From NCBI RefSeq assembly GCF_004745645.1, contig NZ_SRMB01000003.1, forward strand, positions 124,001 to 188,000: DNA of 64,000 nucleotides, written 5' to 3'. Source of the DNA: Hymenobacter metallicola (GTDB lineage Bacteria; Bacteroidota; Bacteroidia; Cytophagales; Hymenobacteraceae). Below, in pieces: positions 17,527-26,075 of the stretch. The notes under the pieces were generated by a model. That model was not told the origin of the DNA, made no database searches, and saw nothing but the letters and a program-made list of their open reading frames with translations. Position 1 is the first letter of the stretch. The number at the start of each line of letters is the position of its first letter. A program made the translations under genes and the position numbers.

Positions 17527-18148
17527 CTTCGGGGGAGATTTCAAAGCCGGCTAGAGCTGACTGACCATCCTGCGCAATGATACAACTCTTGACCCAATTG
17601 CCGAGTAGGGCCAAACCGTGGGTTGTGAGCAGTGCTTCAGGGTGAAACTGGACGCCGTACAAGGGATAGGTACGGTGGCGGAATGCCATCAGTTCGTGGT
17701 CGTCGTCGTGGGTGTAAGCCAGGGGCTGTAAATCAGTTGGTAATGAATTGATAATCAGTGAATGGTAGCGCACAATAGAAATTTGCGCCGGCAAATCGGC
17801 AAACAATGCATCCGGGCCGGTTACCCGCATGGTGGAAACCTTGCCGTGCATCGGCCGGGCCGCCCGGGTTAGCTGAGCGCCGAAGAACTCACCCAGCGCC
17901 TGATGGCCCAGACAGACGCCTAGCATCGGCACCCGCTGATGGTATTCTTCGATAACCTGCATCAGGCAGCCGGCCTGCCGGGGCGTACCGGGCCCGGGCG
18001 ACAGAACGATGGCGTCGAACGAGTATTGCCGGATTTCCTCCAGTGGCACGTCGTTGCGAACTACCTGAACGGTGGCCCCCAGCTGCTGGAAGTAATCCAA
18101 CAGATTGAAGGTAAACGAGTCGAAGTTGTCGAGCAGCAACAGGTGCAT
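17510..18148 (-). CDS. Glutamine amidotransferase, anthranilate/aminodeoxychorismate synthase component II
   Basis: A 212-residue class I glutamine amidotransferase of the TrpG/PabA type that supplies ammonia to chorismate. It begins with LLLDNFDSFTFNLLDYF, followed by LSPGPGTP, the nucleophile Cys79 in PMLGVCLGHQALGEFF, and the His-Glu pair in VQFHPEALLT (where TrpG usually has FHPES). The start is at 18148; a longer frame adds 23 unrelated residues. No trpE or pabB partner is nearby, so it is not possible to say from context whether it serves tryptophan or folate synthesis. Confidence 0.9.
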   Translation of the reverse strand: MHLLLLDNFDSFTFNLLDYFQQLGATVQVVRNDVPLEEIRQYSFDAIVLSPGPGTPRQAGCLMQVIEEYHQRVPMLGVCLGHQALGEFFGAQLTRAARPMHGKVSTMRVTGPDALFADLPAQISIVRYHSLIINSLPTDLQPLAYTHDDDHELMAFRHRTYPLYGVQFHPEALLTTHGLALLGNWVKSCIIAQDGQSALAGFEISPEDGLAD

Positions 18149-18244
18149 AGGAGCGTAGTGAGCAGCTTTTCGGCGCAAAAGTTGGCAGCCTTTCTCTAAG
18201 TGCTGGGGTGAGCTCACCTACAAGGATTGCACCTGCACAGTAAG

Positions 18245-18766
18245 CTAGAATACCGCGCGCAGCTGTTCCAGCAAGGTAGCCGCAAAGGGCATGACAAAGC
18301 CGACTATTTCCAGGGCGAAAGGAGTAGCTTGCTGCACCATAGGCAATACTTGGGAGTCGGCTACGACGGTAGGCGCCAGGAGCTGCAACCCCGTGAACCC
18401 AATGCCGTGCAGCAGCAGGCTGATGCCCAGCACCCACTTCAGGGCCCCGGCCATGCCGCCCAGCAGGTTGTCGAGCATACCCAAAGGTGTGAGGTGCACG
18501 GCCGTCTTGACGAAGCTACCGGCCAAGTGCACACCCCAGGTGATGAGCACAAACACCAGCAGAAACGACACGATGGGCAACAGCCCAAACGCCTCGCCCA
18601 CGTAGTTGCGTACCAGCGGAATAGCGTCGTTCAGCAAGGCCAGTCCGCCGATAATGCCCAGGACAAAAGCCAAGAGCGAAGCTGCCTCCAGCACCAGGCC
18701 GCGGCGGAAGCCTTTGACAGCACCCACGCCCAGCGGAATCAGCAGCAGAATATCGAAGCCGGACAT
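18245..18766 (-). CDS. CvpA family membrane protein
   Basis: A 173-residue protein of the CvpA family (named for colicin V production). It starts MSGFDILLLIPLGVGAVKGFRRGL and has four hydrophobic helices at about 5-22, 27-47, 62-85 and 100-125, with a Gly-rich segment LDNLLGGMAGALKWVLG typical of the family. CvpA homologues are inner-membrane proteins linked to envelope integrity and purine synthesis in other bacteria; the biochemical role is unclear. It precedes trpG/pabA by about 95 bases. Confidence 0.85.
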   Translation of the reverse strand: MSGFDILLLIPLGVGAVKGFRRGLVLEAASLLAFVLGIIGGLALLNDAIPLVRNYVGEAFGLLPIVSFLLVFVLITWGVHLAGSFVKTAVHLTPLGMLDNLLGGMAGALKWVLGISLLLHGIGFTGLQLLAPTVVADSQVLPMVQQATPFALEIVGFVMPFAATLLEQLRAVF

Positions 18767-18785
18767 ATGGCGAGTTGGTGAAGTA

Positions 18786-18863
18786 GTGAAATGGTGAGTT
18801 GCTGTTCTGGTGGCGCGGTTTGCGCATTACTGCACTTGGCGAACCAAAAACTCACCATTTCAC
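18786..18863. repeat. Intergenic inverted repeat, 15-bp arms
   Basis: Bases 18786-18800 (GTGAAATGGTGAGTT) are the exact reverse complement of 18849-18863, 48 bases apart, in the gap between cvpA and yqeY. Related TCACCAT/TCACC strings recur at about 20243-20278. Confidence 0.7.
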
Positions 18864-18882
18864 CATCTTACTAGTTCACCTT

Positions 18883-19347
18883 TTAGACATTCGTGTTGTT
18901 GAGCAGGTTGCTGACGACTTGGGAAATCATTTTACCATCAGCTTGGCCCGACAGCTCCCGGGCGGCAACGCCCATAACCTTGCCCAGGTCGGAAGGGCCG
19001 GTGGCGCCCACGCGCTGAATAATGCCGACGAGCTTTTCGACCAGATCAGCCTCGCTGAGTTGCTGGGGTAGGTACTCCTCGATGATAGCCAGCTCGGCCA
19101 GCTCGATTTCTTCCAGGTCGGAGCGGAACTGCTTCTGGTAGGTTTCGGCGGCTTCGCGACGCTGCTTGGCAGCTTTGTTGAGCAGCTTAAGCTCGGCGTC
19201 CTCGGTCAGGGCGGCGCCATGAGCCCCTTCGGCCGTTTCGGCCAGCATGATCTGCGACTTGATGCTGCGCAGGGCCTGGAGCCGTACTTTGTCCTTGGCC
19301 AGCATAGCCTTTTTGATATCCGCGTCGATGGTTTCCTTCAGAGCCAT
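18883..19347 (-). CDS. GatB/YqeY domain protein
   Basis: A 154-residue YqeY family protein. The start at 19347 gives the family N-terminus MALKETIDADIKKAMLAKDK; a longer frame upstream is unrelated in sequence. The body shows LQALRSIKSQIMLAE and the C-terminal GatB-like helical domain (AIIEEYLPQQLSEADL, GVAARELSGQADGKMI). The same domain is the tail of GatB, the amidotransferase that corrects Glu-tRNA(Gln), but the free-standing protein's role is not established; tRNA binding is likely. It is divergent from pdxJ. Confidence 0.92.
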   Translation of the reverse strand: MALKETIDADIKKAMLAKDKVRLQALRSIKSQIMLAETAEGAHGAALTEDAELKLLNKAAKQRREAAETYQKQFRSDLEEIELAELAIIEEYLPQQLSEADLVEKLVGIIQRVGATGPSDLGKVMGVAARELSGQADGKMISQVVSNLLNNTNV

Positions 19348-19446
19348 AAGTTTGTAGTAGTAAATGTCTGGAACCCGTAGATTCCGACTGGCCGCGTCTG
19401 GAAGACTCACGCGGGCCGTTCTGGAGTCAGTTTTTCGCCTTCTCTC

Positions 19447-20160
19447 ATGACGAAACTTAGCGTAAACATAAATAAAATAGCCACGCTGCGGAATGCCCGC
19501 GGCCACAACCGCCCCGATGTGCTCCAGGTAGCCCGTGACTGTGAGCGGTTTGGGGCGCAGGGCATCACGGTGCACCCCCGCCCCGATGAGCGTCATATCC
19601 GCTACCAGGACGTGCGCGACCTGCGCCAAATCGTAACCACTGAGCTGAATGTGGAGGGCAACCCCACGCCAGACTTTATTGACCTAGTGCGTGAGGTGAA
19701 GCCCGAGCAGGTGACGCTGGTACCCGACGCGCCCGACGCCATTACCTCCAACGCCGGCTGGGACACCATCACCCACCAGATATACCTGATTGGCGTGGTC
19801 ACGGAGCTTAAATCTATCGGCTGCCGGGTGTCTATTTTTCTTGACCCCGACCCGGCCATGGTGAAAGCGGCCGTAGCCACCGGCACCGACCGGATTGAGC
19901 TCTACACCGAAGACTACGCCCGGCAGTACCCCCAGGACCCGGCTGCGGCCATAGCGCCCTACACGGTGGCGGCTACTCTGGCACAGCAGCTTGGTCTGGG
20001 CCTAAACGCCGGCCACGACCTGGACCTGGAGAACCTCGCCTACCTCAAGCAGAACTTACCGGGGCTGGCCGAGGTTAGCATCGGGCACGCGCTGGTGTGC
20101 GATGCGCTGTACTACGGGCTGGAAAACACGATTCAGCTGTATCGTCGGCAGCTGGTGTGA
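19447..20160 (+). CDS. pdxJ: Pyridoxine 5'-phosphate synthase
   Basis: A 237-residue TIM-barrel enzyme that condenses 1-deoxyxylulose 5-phosphate with 3-amino-2-oxopropyl phosphate in the last step of the DXP-dependent vitamin B6 pathway. Signature parts are LSVNINKIATLRNARG, QGITVHPRPDERHIRYQD, the catalytic Glu in FIDLVREVKPEQVTLVPD, and GLNAGHDLDLENL. The length is normal. It is divergent from yqeY and 122 bases ahead of mnmH. Confidence 0.96.
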   Translation: MTKLSVNINKIATLRNARGHNRPDVLQVARDCERFGAQGITVHPRPDERHIRYQDVRDLRQIVTTELNVEGNPTPDFIDLVREVKPEQVTLVPDAPDAITSNAGWDTITHQIYLIGVVTELKSIGCRVSIFLDPDPAMVKAAVATGTDRIELYTEDYARQYPQDPAAAIAPYTVAATLAQQLGLGLNAGHDLDLENLAYLKQNLPGLAEVSIGHALVCDALYYGLENTIQLYRRQLV

Positions 20161-20282
20161 GCCAGTGAAAGGGTGAACTGCTGGGCGTTTATTTGAATAG
20201 TGCCGTTACGCACGGTTTAAAGAACGGCTTATCCGAACATCAACTCACCATCTCACTTTTTTACCTTCTCACCATTTCGCCT

Positions 20283-21323
20283 TTGCCTCGTATTCCGCTT
20301 TCCGAATTCCTGACCGGGCCCGCCAATGCTCCTATTCTGGACGTGCGCGCGCCCATTGAGTACGCCCACGGGCATATTCCCGGGGCCCTGAGTTTGCCGC
20401 TGTTTTCGGATGAGGAGCGGGCCCGCATTGGTACGGCTTACAAGCAAGTCAGCCAGGACCGCGCCATTCATATCGGCCTCGACTTCTTCGGGCCCAAGAT
20501 GAGCCGCCTGGTAAAGCAGGCGCAGAAACTGGCCCCCAACAAGGAAGTACGCCTGCACTGCTGGCGGGGCGGCATGCGCAGCGGGGCCGTGCACTGGCTG
20601 CTGGAGCTGGCCGGCTTTAAGGTGCACCTGCTCGACAAAGGCTACAAGGACTACCGCCGCTGGGCCCTGGCGCAGTTCAGTGAGCCTCGCGCCATGCTTA
20701 TTCTGGGGGGGCTCACCGGCTCGGGCAAGACCGACGTGCTGCACGAGCTGGCCCGCCAAGGCGAAACCATCGTGGATCTGGAAGGGCTGGCTAACCACAA
20801 AGGCTCATCTTTTGGGGCTATTGGGCTGCCCCCGCAGCCGACGCCCGAGCAGTTCGAGAATAATTTGGCCTTGGTGCTTAGCCAGCTGCCCCCTACCGTG
20901 ACGGCTTGGCTGGAAGACGAAAGCCTGACCATCGGGCGACTCAATATTCCCAAGCCGCTGTTTGAGCAGATGCGGGCGGCTCCGCTCCTGGTGCTCGACA
21001 TCCCGCGGGAGGTGCGCACCCGCAAGCTGGCCGCCGAGTACGGCAAGGAGGACCCACAGCAGCTGGCCGAAGCCATTCAGCGCATCAGCAAGCGGCTGGG
21101 CGGCCTCGCCACCAAGGAGGCCCTGACCGCTATTGCCACCGGCGACATGGAAAAGATGGTCGATATTGCCCTCTCCTACTACGATAAGACCTACGGTTTC
21201 GGACTCGACAACAAAACCAACAGCCGAGTGGTACGCATTCCGTCCGACACCTGCGACCCGGTTGTGAATGCGGAGTTGGTGCTGGCCGCCGTTGCCCGGG
21301 AACTTACCACCCGCCGCGTTTGA
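20283..21323 (+). CDS. mnmH: tRNA 2-selenouridine synthase
   Basis: A 346-residue enzyme (also SelU/YbbB) that replaces 2-thiouridine by 2-selenouridine at the tRNA wobble position using selenophosphate. The N-terminal rhodanese domain carries Cys93 in LHCWRGGMRSGA; a P-loop, GLTGSGKTDV, at about 142-150 starts the second domain, which binds the geranylated tRNA intermediate. The TTG at 20283 is chosen because family proteins begin PLSEFL...PILDVRAP; another TTG at 20193 would add 30 unlikely residues. SelD, which makes the selenium donor, is the next gene. Confidence 0.93.
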   Translation: MPRIPLSEFLTGPANAPILDVRAPIEYAHGHIPGALSLPLFSDEERARIGTAYKQVSQDRAIHIGLDFFGPKMSRLVKQAQKLAPNKEVRLHCWRGGMRSGAVHWLLELAGFKVHLLDKGYKDYRRWALAQFSEPRAMLILGGLTGSGKTDVLHELARQGETIVDLEGLANHKGSSFGAIGLPPQPTPEQFENNLALVLSQLPPTVTAWLEDESLTIGRLNIPKPLFEQMRAAPLLVLDIPREVRTRKLAAEYGKEDPQQLAEAIQRISKRLGGLATKEALTAIATGDMEKMVDIALSYYDKTYGFGLDNKTNSRVVRIPSDTCDPVVNAELVLAAVARELTTRRV

Positions 21324-21444
21324 TGCGTATTTACTCTGCCGCCTGAGGGGTCAGCTACCTTGAGTAGGCAAGGTCGTTTTAAACTTTTCAGTTGATTCGA
21401 GCATCTGTATAAACGCCGAATCCTTCTTTTTGCTTTTCCCTGCT

Positions 21445-22509
21445 ATGGCCTCCGATACCTCTTCCGCCGCCACCGACCAGATCCGTCTCACCCAGTATAG
21501 CCACGGCGCGGGCTGCGGCTGCAAAATTGCGCCCAAGGTGCTCGACCAGATTCTGCATACCAGCATAGCCCAGCCCCAGCACGATAAGCTGCTCGTCGGC
21601 AACAGCAGCCGCGACGATGCGGCCGTGTACGACATTGGCGGCGGGCAGGCCATCATCAGCACCACCGATTTTTTCATGCCCATCGTCGATGACGCCTACG
21701 ATTTTGGGCGCATTGCCTCCGCCAACGCCATCAGCGACGTGTATGCCATGGGCGGCCGGCCGGTCATGGCCATTGCCGTGCTGGGCTGGCCCATCGATAA
21801 GCTGGCGCCTGAGGTAGCCCGCCGCGTGATTGAAGGCAGCCGTAGCATCTGCGCCGAAGCCGGTATTCCGCTGGCCGGCGGCCACAGCATCGACTCGCCC
21901 GAGCCTATCTTTGGCCTGGCCGTGACGGGTATGCTCGACATTAAAAACCTGAAGCAGAATGATACGGCCACAGCCGGCTGCGAGCTGTACTTGACCAAAC
22001 CCCTGGGTGTGGGGATGCTTACCACCTCGCAAAAACGCGGTATCCTATTGCCCGAACACGAGCAGATTGCGCCCCAGCAAATGATGCAGCTCAACAAAAT
22101 TGGCTACGAGTTGGGCCAGCTGGAAGCCGTGCGCGCCATGACCGACGTTACCGGCTTTGGCCTGCTGGGCCACCTTTCGGAGGTGTGCGAGGGCAGCAAC
22201 CTGACGGCGGAAATTGACTTCAGCAAAGTACCCCTGCTGGCCGAAGCCGAAGCCTACCGCCAGCAGAAAGCTATTCCGGGGGGCACCGTGCGCAACTGGG
22301 ACAGCTACGGCCACAAGATCGGGCACATTACCGACGAGCAGCGCCAGTGGCTCTGCGACCCGCAGACGTCGGGGGGCTTGCTGGTGTGCGTGGAGCCCGG
22401 CGGCCGGGCGGCCGTGCAAGCCGTGTTCGAGCAGTACGGCCTGGAGCTGGCCTCGTTTGGGACGCTGCGGACCCACGTGGCCGGGGAACCCTGGATAGAG
22501 GTGCGCTAA
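21445..22509 (+). CDS. selD: Selenide, water dikinase (selenophosphate synthetase)
   Basis: A 354-residue enzyme that makes selenophosphate from selenide and ATP. The N-terminus has LTQYSHGAGCGCKIAPKVL, with Cys24 in the catalytic position that is Cys or selenocysteine in the family; here it is an ordinary TGC codon. The Gly-rich ATP-binding loop and the TDVTGFGLLGHL segment follow. The ATG at 21445 is preferred to a TTG at 21430. Together with mnmH it forms a complete donor-plus-acceptor set for selenouridine; no selA, selB or selC is in the window. Confidence 0.95.
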   Translation: MASDTSSAATDQIRLTQYSHGAGCGCKIAPKVLDQILHTSIAQPQHDKLLVGNSSRDDAAVYDIGGGQAIISTTDFFMPIVDDAYDFGRIASANAISDVYAMGGRPVMAIAVLGWPIDKLAPEVARRVIEGSRSICAEAGIPLAGGHSIDSPEPIFGLAVTGMLDIKNLKQNDTATAGCELYLTKPLGVGMLTTSQKRGILLPEHEQIAPQQMMQLNKIGYELGQLEAVRAMTDVTGFGLLGHLSEVCEGSNLTAEIDFSKVPLLAEAEAYRQQKAIPGGTVRNWDSYGHKIGHITDEQRQWLCDPQTSGGLLVCVEPGGRAAVQAVFEQYGLELASFGTLRTHVAGEPWIEVR

Positions 22510-22513
22510 ACCC

Positions 22514-23107
22514 GTGAAGCTGTTTCCCTTTCTGCGGCCCCTGCTGGAATTCGCGGTGGCCGTATGCGCCATTGTGTTCGGCCTGCGCTTTATTACCGGC
22601 TTTTTCACGCAGGCCAGCAAAGTGTACCGGCCCAACTTTCTGCGGCAGTTTTACCTGCTGTTCTGGCCCTTGCTGTGCATGAGCGTGGGCCTGCCCTTCC
22701 TGATTTCCTTTTTCTATCTGGGCACCCTGTCGGCCTACGAATTGGTGTTGCTAACGGCCATGGCAGCCCTCATTCTGGGTTTCTCAGTACCGGCCCTGAT
22801 TCTGCACGCCCAGTACTACGCCCGCAACTTGCGGACCACGCTCGTATTTGATCCTAAGCAGAACCGGTTGGAGGTATATGAAGGACCGGTGCTAATTCCG
22901 TTTAGCAAGCGTGATCTGCAGAAAGTGGAATATATTACCTGCCGCTCCAAGCGTCTTTTCTGGAGTAACTACAACTTGCTGCGGCTGCATTTGAGTACGG
23001 GGGAAGTCCTGACCCTCACTTCGTTACTTACCAACCTGGCCCCGGTAGCGGAGTTTCTCCGAAATTCCAATTTGGAGCATCGGCAACGTTGGTTTTGCTT
23101 TGCATAG
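22514..23107 (+). CDS. Membrane protein with C-terminal PH-like domain, unknown function
   Basis: A 197-residue protein that begins with GTG only four bases after the selD stop, so it is probably translated with selD. It has three hydrophobic segments at about 8-30, 45-70 and 75-98, and then a soluble part with strand pattern TTLVFDPKQNRLEVYEG, FSKRDLQKVEYITC and LLRLHLSTGEVLTL that resembles a bacterial PH domain. No named family is recognised. Nothing in the sequence suggests selenium chemistry, but the tight spacing makes the link to selD worth noting. Confidence 0.72.
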   Translation: MKLFPFLRPLLEFAVAVCAIVFGLRFITGFFTQASKVYRPNFLRQFYLLFWPLLCMSVGLPFLISFFYLGTLSAYELVLLTAMAALILGFSVPALILHAQYYARNLRTTLVFDPKQNRLEVYEGPVLIPFSKRDLQKVEYITCRSKRLFWSNYNLLRLHLSTGEVLTLTSLLTNLAPVAEFLRNSNLEHRQRWFCFA

Positions 23108-23187
23108 CGTTTGCCTACCTGGTAGTAACAAGAGACAACTTCACGAAAAAGTACTAACCGACCCGCGGCTGATACGCGACAGAATAT

Positions 23188-23195
23188 TACTTTTG
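23188..23195 (+). promoter_or_regulatory. Possible -7 element for TPR histidine kinase
   Basis: TACTTTTG matches TAnnTTTG and lies 27 bases before the ATG at 23222. A clear -33 TTG is missing. Confidence 0.4.
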
Positions 23196-23221
23196 CGCAG
23201 TACTCTCCTTGGCCTGTCCGG

Positions 23222-25126
23222 ATGCGGCAACTTATACTTCTTTTGCTGCTCCTCCAGGTTTTGACTCCGCCTCTGCACGCACAGGAACGGGCAGTTATCA
23301 GCAAATTACAGCGCCGGCTAACGGTGCTGCCCGCTTCCCGCCCCCGGCTATTGGCTCTGGATTCGCTGAGCTACGCCCTCCACGACGTTGCCCCCGACAC
23401 GGCCCGGCGCTACGGAGAGCAGGCAGTAGCCCTGGCCACGCGCCTGCACGACCAGCGCGGGCTGATGCAAAGCCTTTGTACCCTGGGGAGCTGCTACGCT
23501 ACTTTATCCGATGGAGTGCACGCCCTGGATCTGTACTCTAAGTCCAATAGCATAGCCCGGCAGTTGAACAACGCCGACGGTTTGGTGCGGAGCTATACTA
23601 CGATGGCGGCCGTCCATCACGAGCGCAACGATACGATTATTGCTTGGCGCCACTATCAGCAGGCCCTGCACCTAGCCACCCGCAAAGGCGTGCGGGTAGC
23701 CACCCTGCTCACGCTGTATGGCAATTTGTCCAGCCTGTTTTTTCACCTTGAGCAAGACCCCAAAGCCCTCCGCTACACCGACCTGGCCCTGAAGCTGGCC
23801 CGGCGCAGCGGCAACCGCATCAATGAGTCGATCTACCTGGCCAACCTGGGGACTTACTACTATTACAAGAAACGTTACGACCTAGCCGAAAACCTGATTC
23901 GCCAGTCGTTAGCCATCACCCAGCAAGCTCAGCAGCCGCGCTACGAGGCCGGCAACCTGGCCCTGCTGAGCATGGTACTACTCGAAACTAACCGGGCCCC
24001 GGAGGCCGCCGTACTCGCCCGGCAGTCGCTGCAGCAGGCCCGGCTGGGCCAAAGCAAAGAGCGCACCCTAGACGCCTACAGCATGCTGGCCGAGGTCACG
24101 GCCCGGCAGCAGCAGTTTCAGCAGGCCTATAAGTGGCAGACCCACTACCTAGCGCTGAATGACTCGCTAAACAACGGCCGCCGCCTGGCCACGCTAACGG
24201 CGCTGCAAAGCCGTTACGATATGCAGGACAAAGAGCAGCAGATTCAGTTGCTGACCCAACAAACCGAGCTGCAAAAAATTCGCAACCGGGTGCTGTGGGG
24301 TGCTATTGCAGCCCTGGTGCTGGGCCTGCTGGGCTTTGGGTTCTTGTACTGGCAGCTGCGCCGCAGCCGGGCTGAATTAGCCGCCAACAACGTGGCCCTG
24401 CAGGAGAGTACCGCCGAACTGCGCCGGATGGCCGCTTCCAAAGACCGTCTCTACGCCATTGTAGCCCACGACCTGCGCGGTCCGGTTACTTCTTTTGTGG
24501 GCGTTACGGAGCTGATTGGCTTTTACCTCAAGCGCAAGGACGAAGAAGGGCTGCAGAAGCTGCCAGCCCTGGTTCGACAATCGGCGCAGAGCCTGAACAA
24601 CCTGCTCGATAATCTGCTCAACTGGGCCGTAAGCCAAACCGGCGAACTGGCTTTCCGCCCCGAGAAGCTGGTCGTCGCCGACTTGTTTGCCGAGAACCAG
24701 CAACTCTACCAAACCACCGCCGAGGCTAAGCAGATTTCCCTCCAAGCTACTCACCCCGATGACCTGATGCTCTGGGCCGACCAGAACATGACCCGCACGA
24801 TTTTGCGCAACTTGGTGGGTAATGCATTGAAATTCACGCCGCCGGGCGGCACCGTGCGGTTTTCGGCCGAAGCCAGCTTGACTGACTCAACTGTTCGGCT
24901 TACCGTCACCGATTCGGGGCGGGGCATGCCGGCGGCTCTGGTAGCGGAAGTACTCAGCAACCAGCCCGTAACCAACCCCACGACTCCGGTCGGCCCCCGT
25001 ACCGGCACCGGGTTGGGGCTGATGCTGTGCAAAGCCTTCGTGCAGCGGCACGGTGGCACCCTGGATATTCAGAGTGCGCCGGGCGGGGGTACCAGCGTGG
25101 TAGTGCAGCTGCCGGGAGTAAACTAG
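23222..25126 (+). CDS. TPR-sensor histidine kinase
   Basis: A 634-residue membrane sensor kinase: signal peptide (to about 22), periplasmic TPR array (about 40-340), short coiled coil, membrane helix at about 358-378, a linker, then a HisKA domain with His416 in AIVAHDLRGPVTSF. The HATPase domain shows the N box NLVGNALKFTPPGG, DSGRGMP and GTGLGLMLCKAF. It should autophosphorylate in response to a periplasmic, probably protein-borne, signal. No response regulator gene is adjacent, so its partner is elsewhere. A kinase with the same layout is encoded at 47316-49553. Confidence 0.93.
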   Translation: MRQLILLLLLLQVLTPPLHAQERAVISKLQRRLTVLPASRPRLLALDSLSYALHDVAPDTARRYGEQAVALATRLHDQRGLMQSLCTLGSCYATLSDGVHALDLYSKSNSIARQLNNADGLVRSYTTMAAVHHERNDTIIAWRHYQQALHLATRKGVRVATLLTLYGNLSSLFFHLEQDPKALRYTDLALKLARRSGNRINESIYLANLGTYYYYKKRYDLAENLIRQSLAITQQAQQPRYEAGNLALLSMVLLETNRAPEAAVLARQSLQQARLGQSKERTLDAYSMLAEVTARQQQFQQAYKWQTHYLALNDSLNNGRRLATLTALQSRYDMQDKEQQIQLLTQQTELQKIRNRVLWGAIAALVLGLLGFGFLYWQLRRSRAELAANNVALQESTAELRRMAASKDRLYAIVAHDLRGPVTSFVGVTELIGFYLKRKDEEGLQKLPALVRQSAQSLNNLLDNLLNWAVSQTGELAFRPEKLVVADLFAENQQLYQTTAEAKQISLQATHPDDLMLWADQNMTRTILRNLVGNALKFTPPGGTVRFSAEASLTDSTVRLTVTDSGRGMPAALVAEVLSNQPVTNPTTPVGPRTGTGLGLMLCKAFVQRHGGTLDIQSAPGGGTSVVVQLPGVN

Positions 25127-25232
25127 GCGCCGGCTATTTTGCTCTGCCCAAGCAGCAGCCACTTCCCGAACCGGTTCTTTCCGAAAGCTGGGCTGCTTCG
25201 TTTGCCCGCTTCTTACGACCTTTGCGGCCACT

Positions 25233-26003
25233 ATGCAACTACACTTTCGCGAACTGGGCGCGGGCAATCCGCTCGTTATCCTGCACGGCCTCTTCGGCAC
25301 CTCCGATAACTGGCAAACCCTGGCTAAGCGCTGGGCCGAAACGCATCGGGTTATCGTCGTTGACTTGCGCAACCACGGCCGCTCGCCCCAAACGCCCGAA
25401 CACAGCTATGAGCTCATGAGTCAGGATGTGCTGGAGCTCTTCGAACAACTGCAGCTGCAGCACGTTGCGCTGATGGGCCACAGTATGGGCGGCAAGGTGG
25501 CCATGCGCTTCGCCCTCGACCACCCCACCCGCCTCGACAAACTCATTGTGCTCGATATTGCCCCGCGCCTGTCGGATATGCGCCACCAGGACGATATTCT
25601 GGCTGGCTTGCACGCCGTAAACCTGGCCACCATCGAGTCGCGGCAGCAGGCCGATGAGGCCCTGGCGCAGCATATTCCGCAGCTGGGCGTGCGGCAGTTC
25701 TTGCTTAAGAATCTTTACCGCCGCGAAGACAATTCCTTCGCCTGGCGGCCCAACCTGGCGGCGCTTACCCAGCACATGCCCGCCATCGGGGCCGAAATAA
25801 CCAGCCCACTTCCTTTCGTAAAGCCGGCCTTATTTGTGCGCGGCGGCAAGTCCGACTACATCAGTACCGAAGACAAGCTCTACGGTATTCCGGCCCTGTT
25901 TCCCAACAGCCAGGTCGAAACCATCGTGAATGCCGGCCACTGGCTGCACGCCGAGGAGCCTGACCAGATCTACGCCCTGGTCGAAGCTTTTGTGAAAAGC
26001 TAG
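25233..26003 (+). CDS. Alpha/beta hydrolase (YbfF-like esterase)
   Basis: A 256-residue alpha/beta-fold hydrolase. It has VILHGLFGTSDNWQTLA, VVDLRNHGRSPQ, the nucleophile elbow LMGHSMGGKVAMRFAL, an acid in VRGGKSDYI and the histidine in IVNAGHWLHAEEPD. This pattern (HGLFG...D-NW, RNHGRS, GHSMGGK) matches the YbfF/ABHD11 group of acyl-ester and acyl-CoA hydrolases. No natural substrate can be given. It stands alone, 106 bases after the histidine kinase gene. Confidence 0.9.
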   Translation: MQLHFRELGAGNPLVILHGLFGTSDNWQTLAKRWAETHRVIVVDLRNHGRSPQTPEHSYELMSQDVLELFEQLQLQHVALMGHSMGGKVAMRFALDHPTRLDKLIVLDIAPRLSDMRHQDDILAGLHAVNLATIESRQQADEALAQHIPQLGVRQFLLKNLYRREDNSFAWRPNLAALTQHMPAIGAEITSPLPFVKPALFVRGGKSDYISTEDKLYGIPALFPNSQVETIVNAGHWLHAEEPDQIYALVEAFVKS

Positions 26004-26075
26004 CTGTATTGTGGGTAGTTCATTGTCTGCAAAAAACAAGATAGAGCCACCTCACGACGAGCAACCAACAACCAG

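Noticed and set aside
18149..18217. 23-codon extension of the TrpG/PabA gene
   Set aside because: The added residues are unlike the family, whose proteins begin LLLDNFDSF.
20193..20282. 30-codon N-terminal extension of mnmH from TTG 20193
   Set aside because: The added residues resemble no MnmH protein, and TTG 20283 gives the normal start just before the rhodanese domain.
21516..21524. Possible selenocysteine codon in selD
   Set aside because: The catalytic position is TGC (Cys24), with no in-frame TGA or need for a SECIS element.
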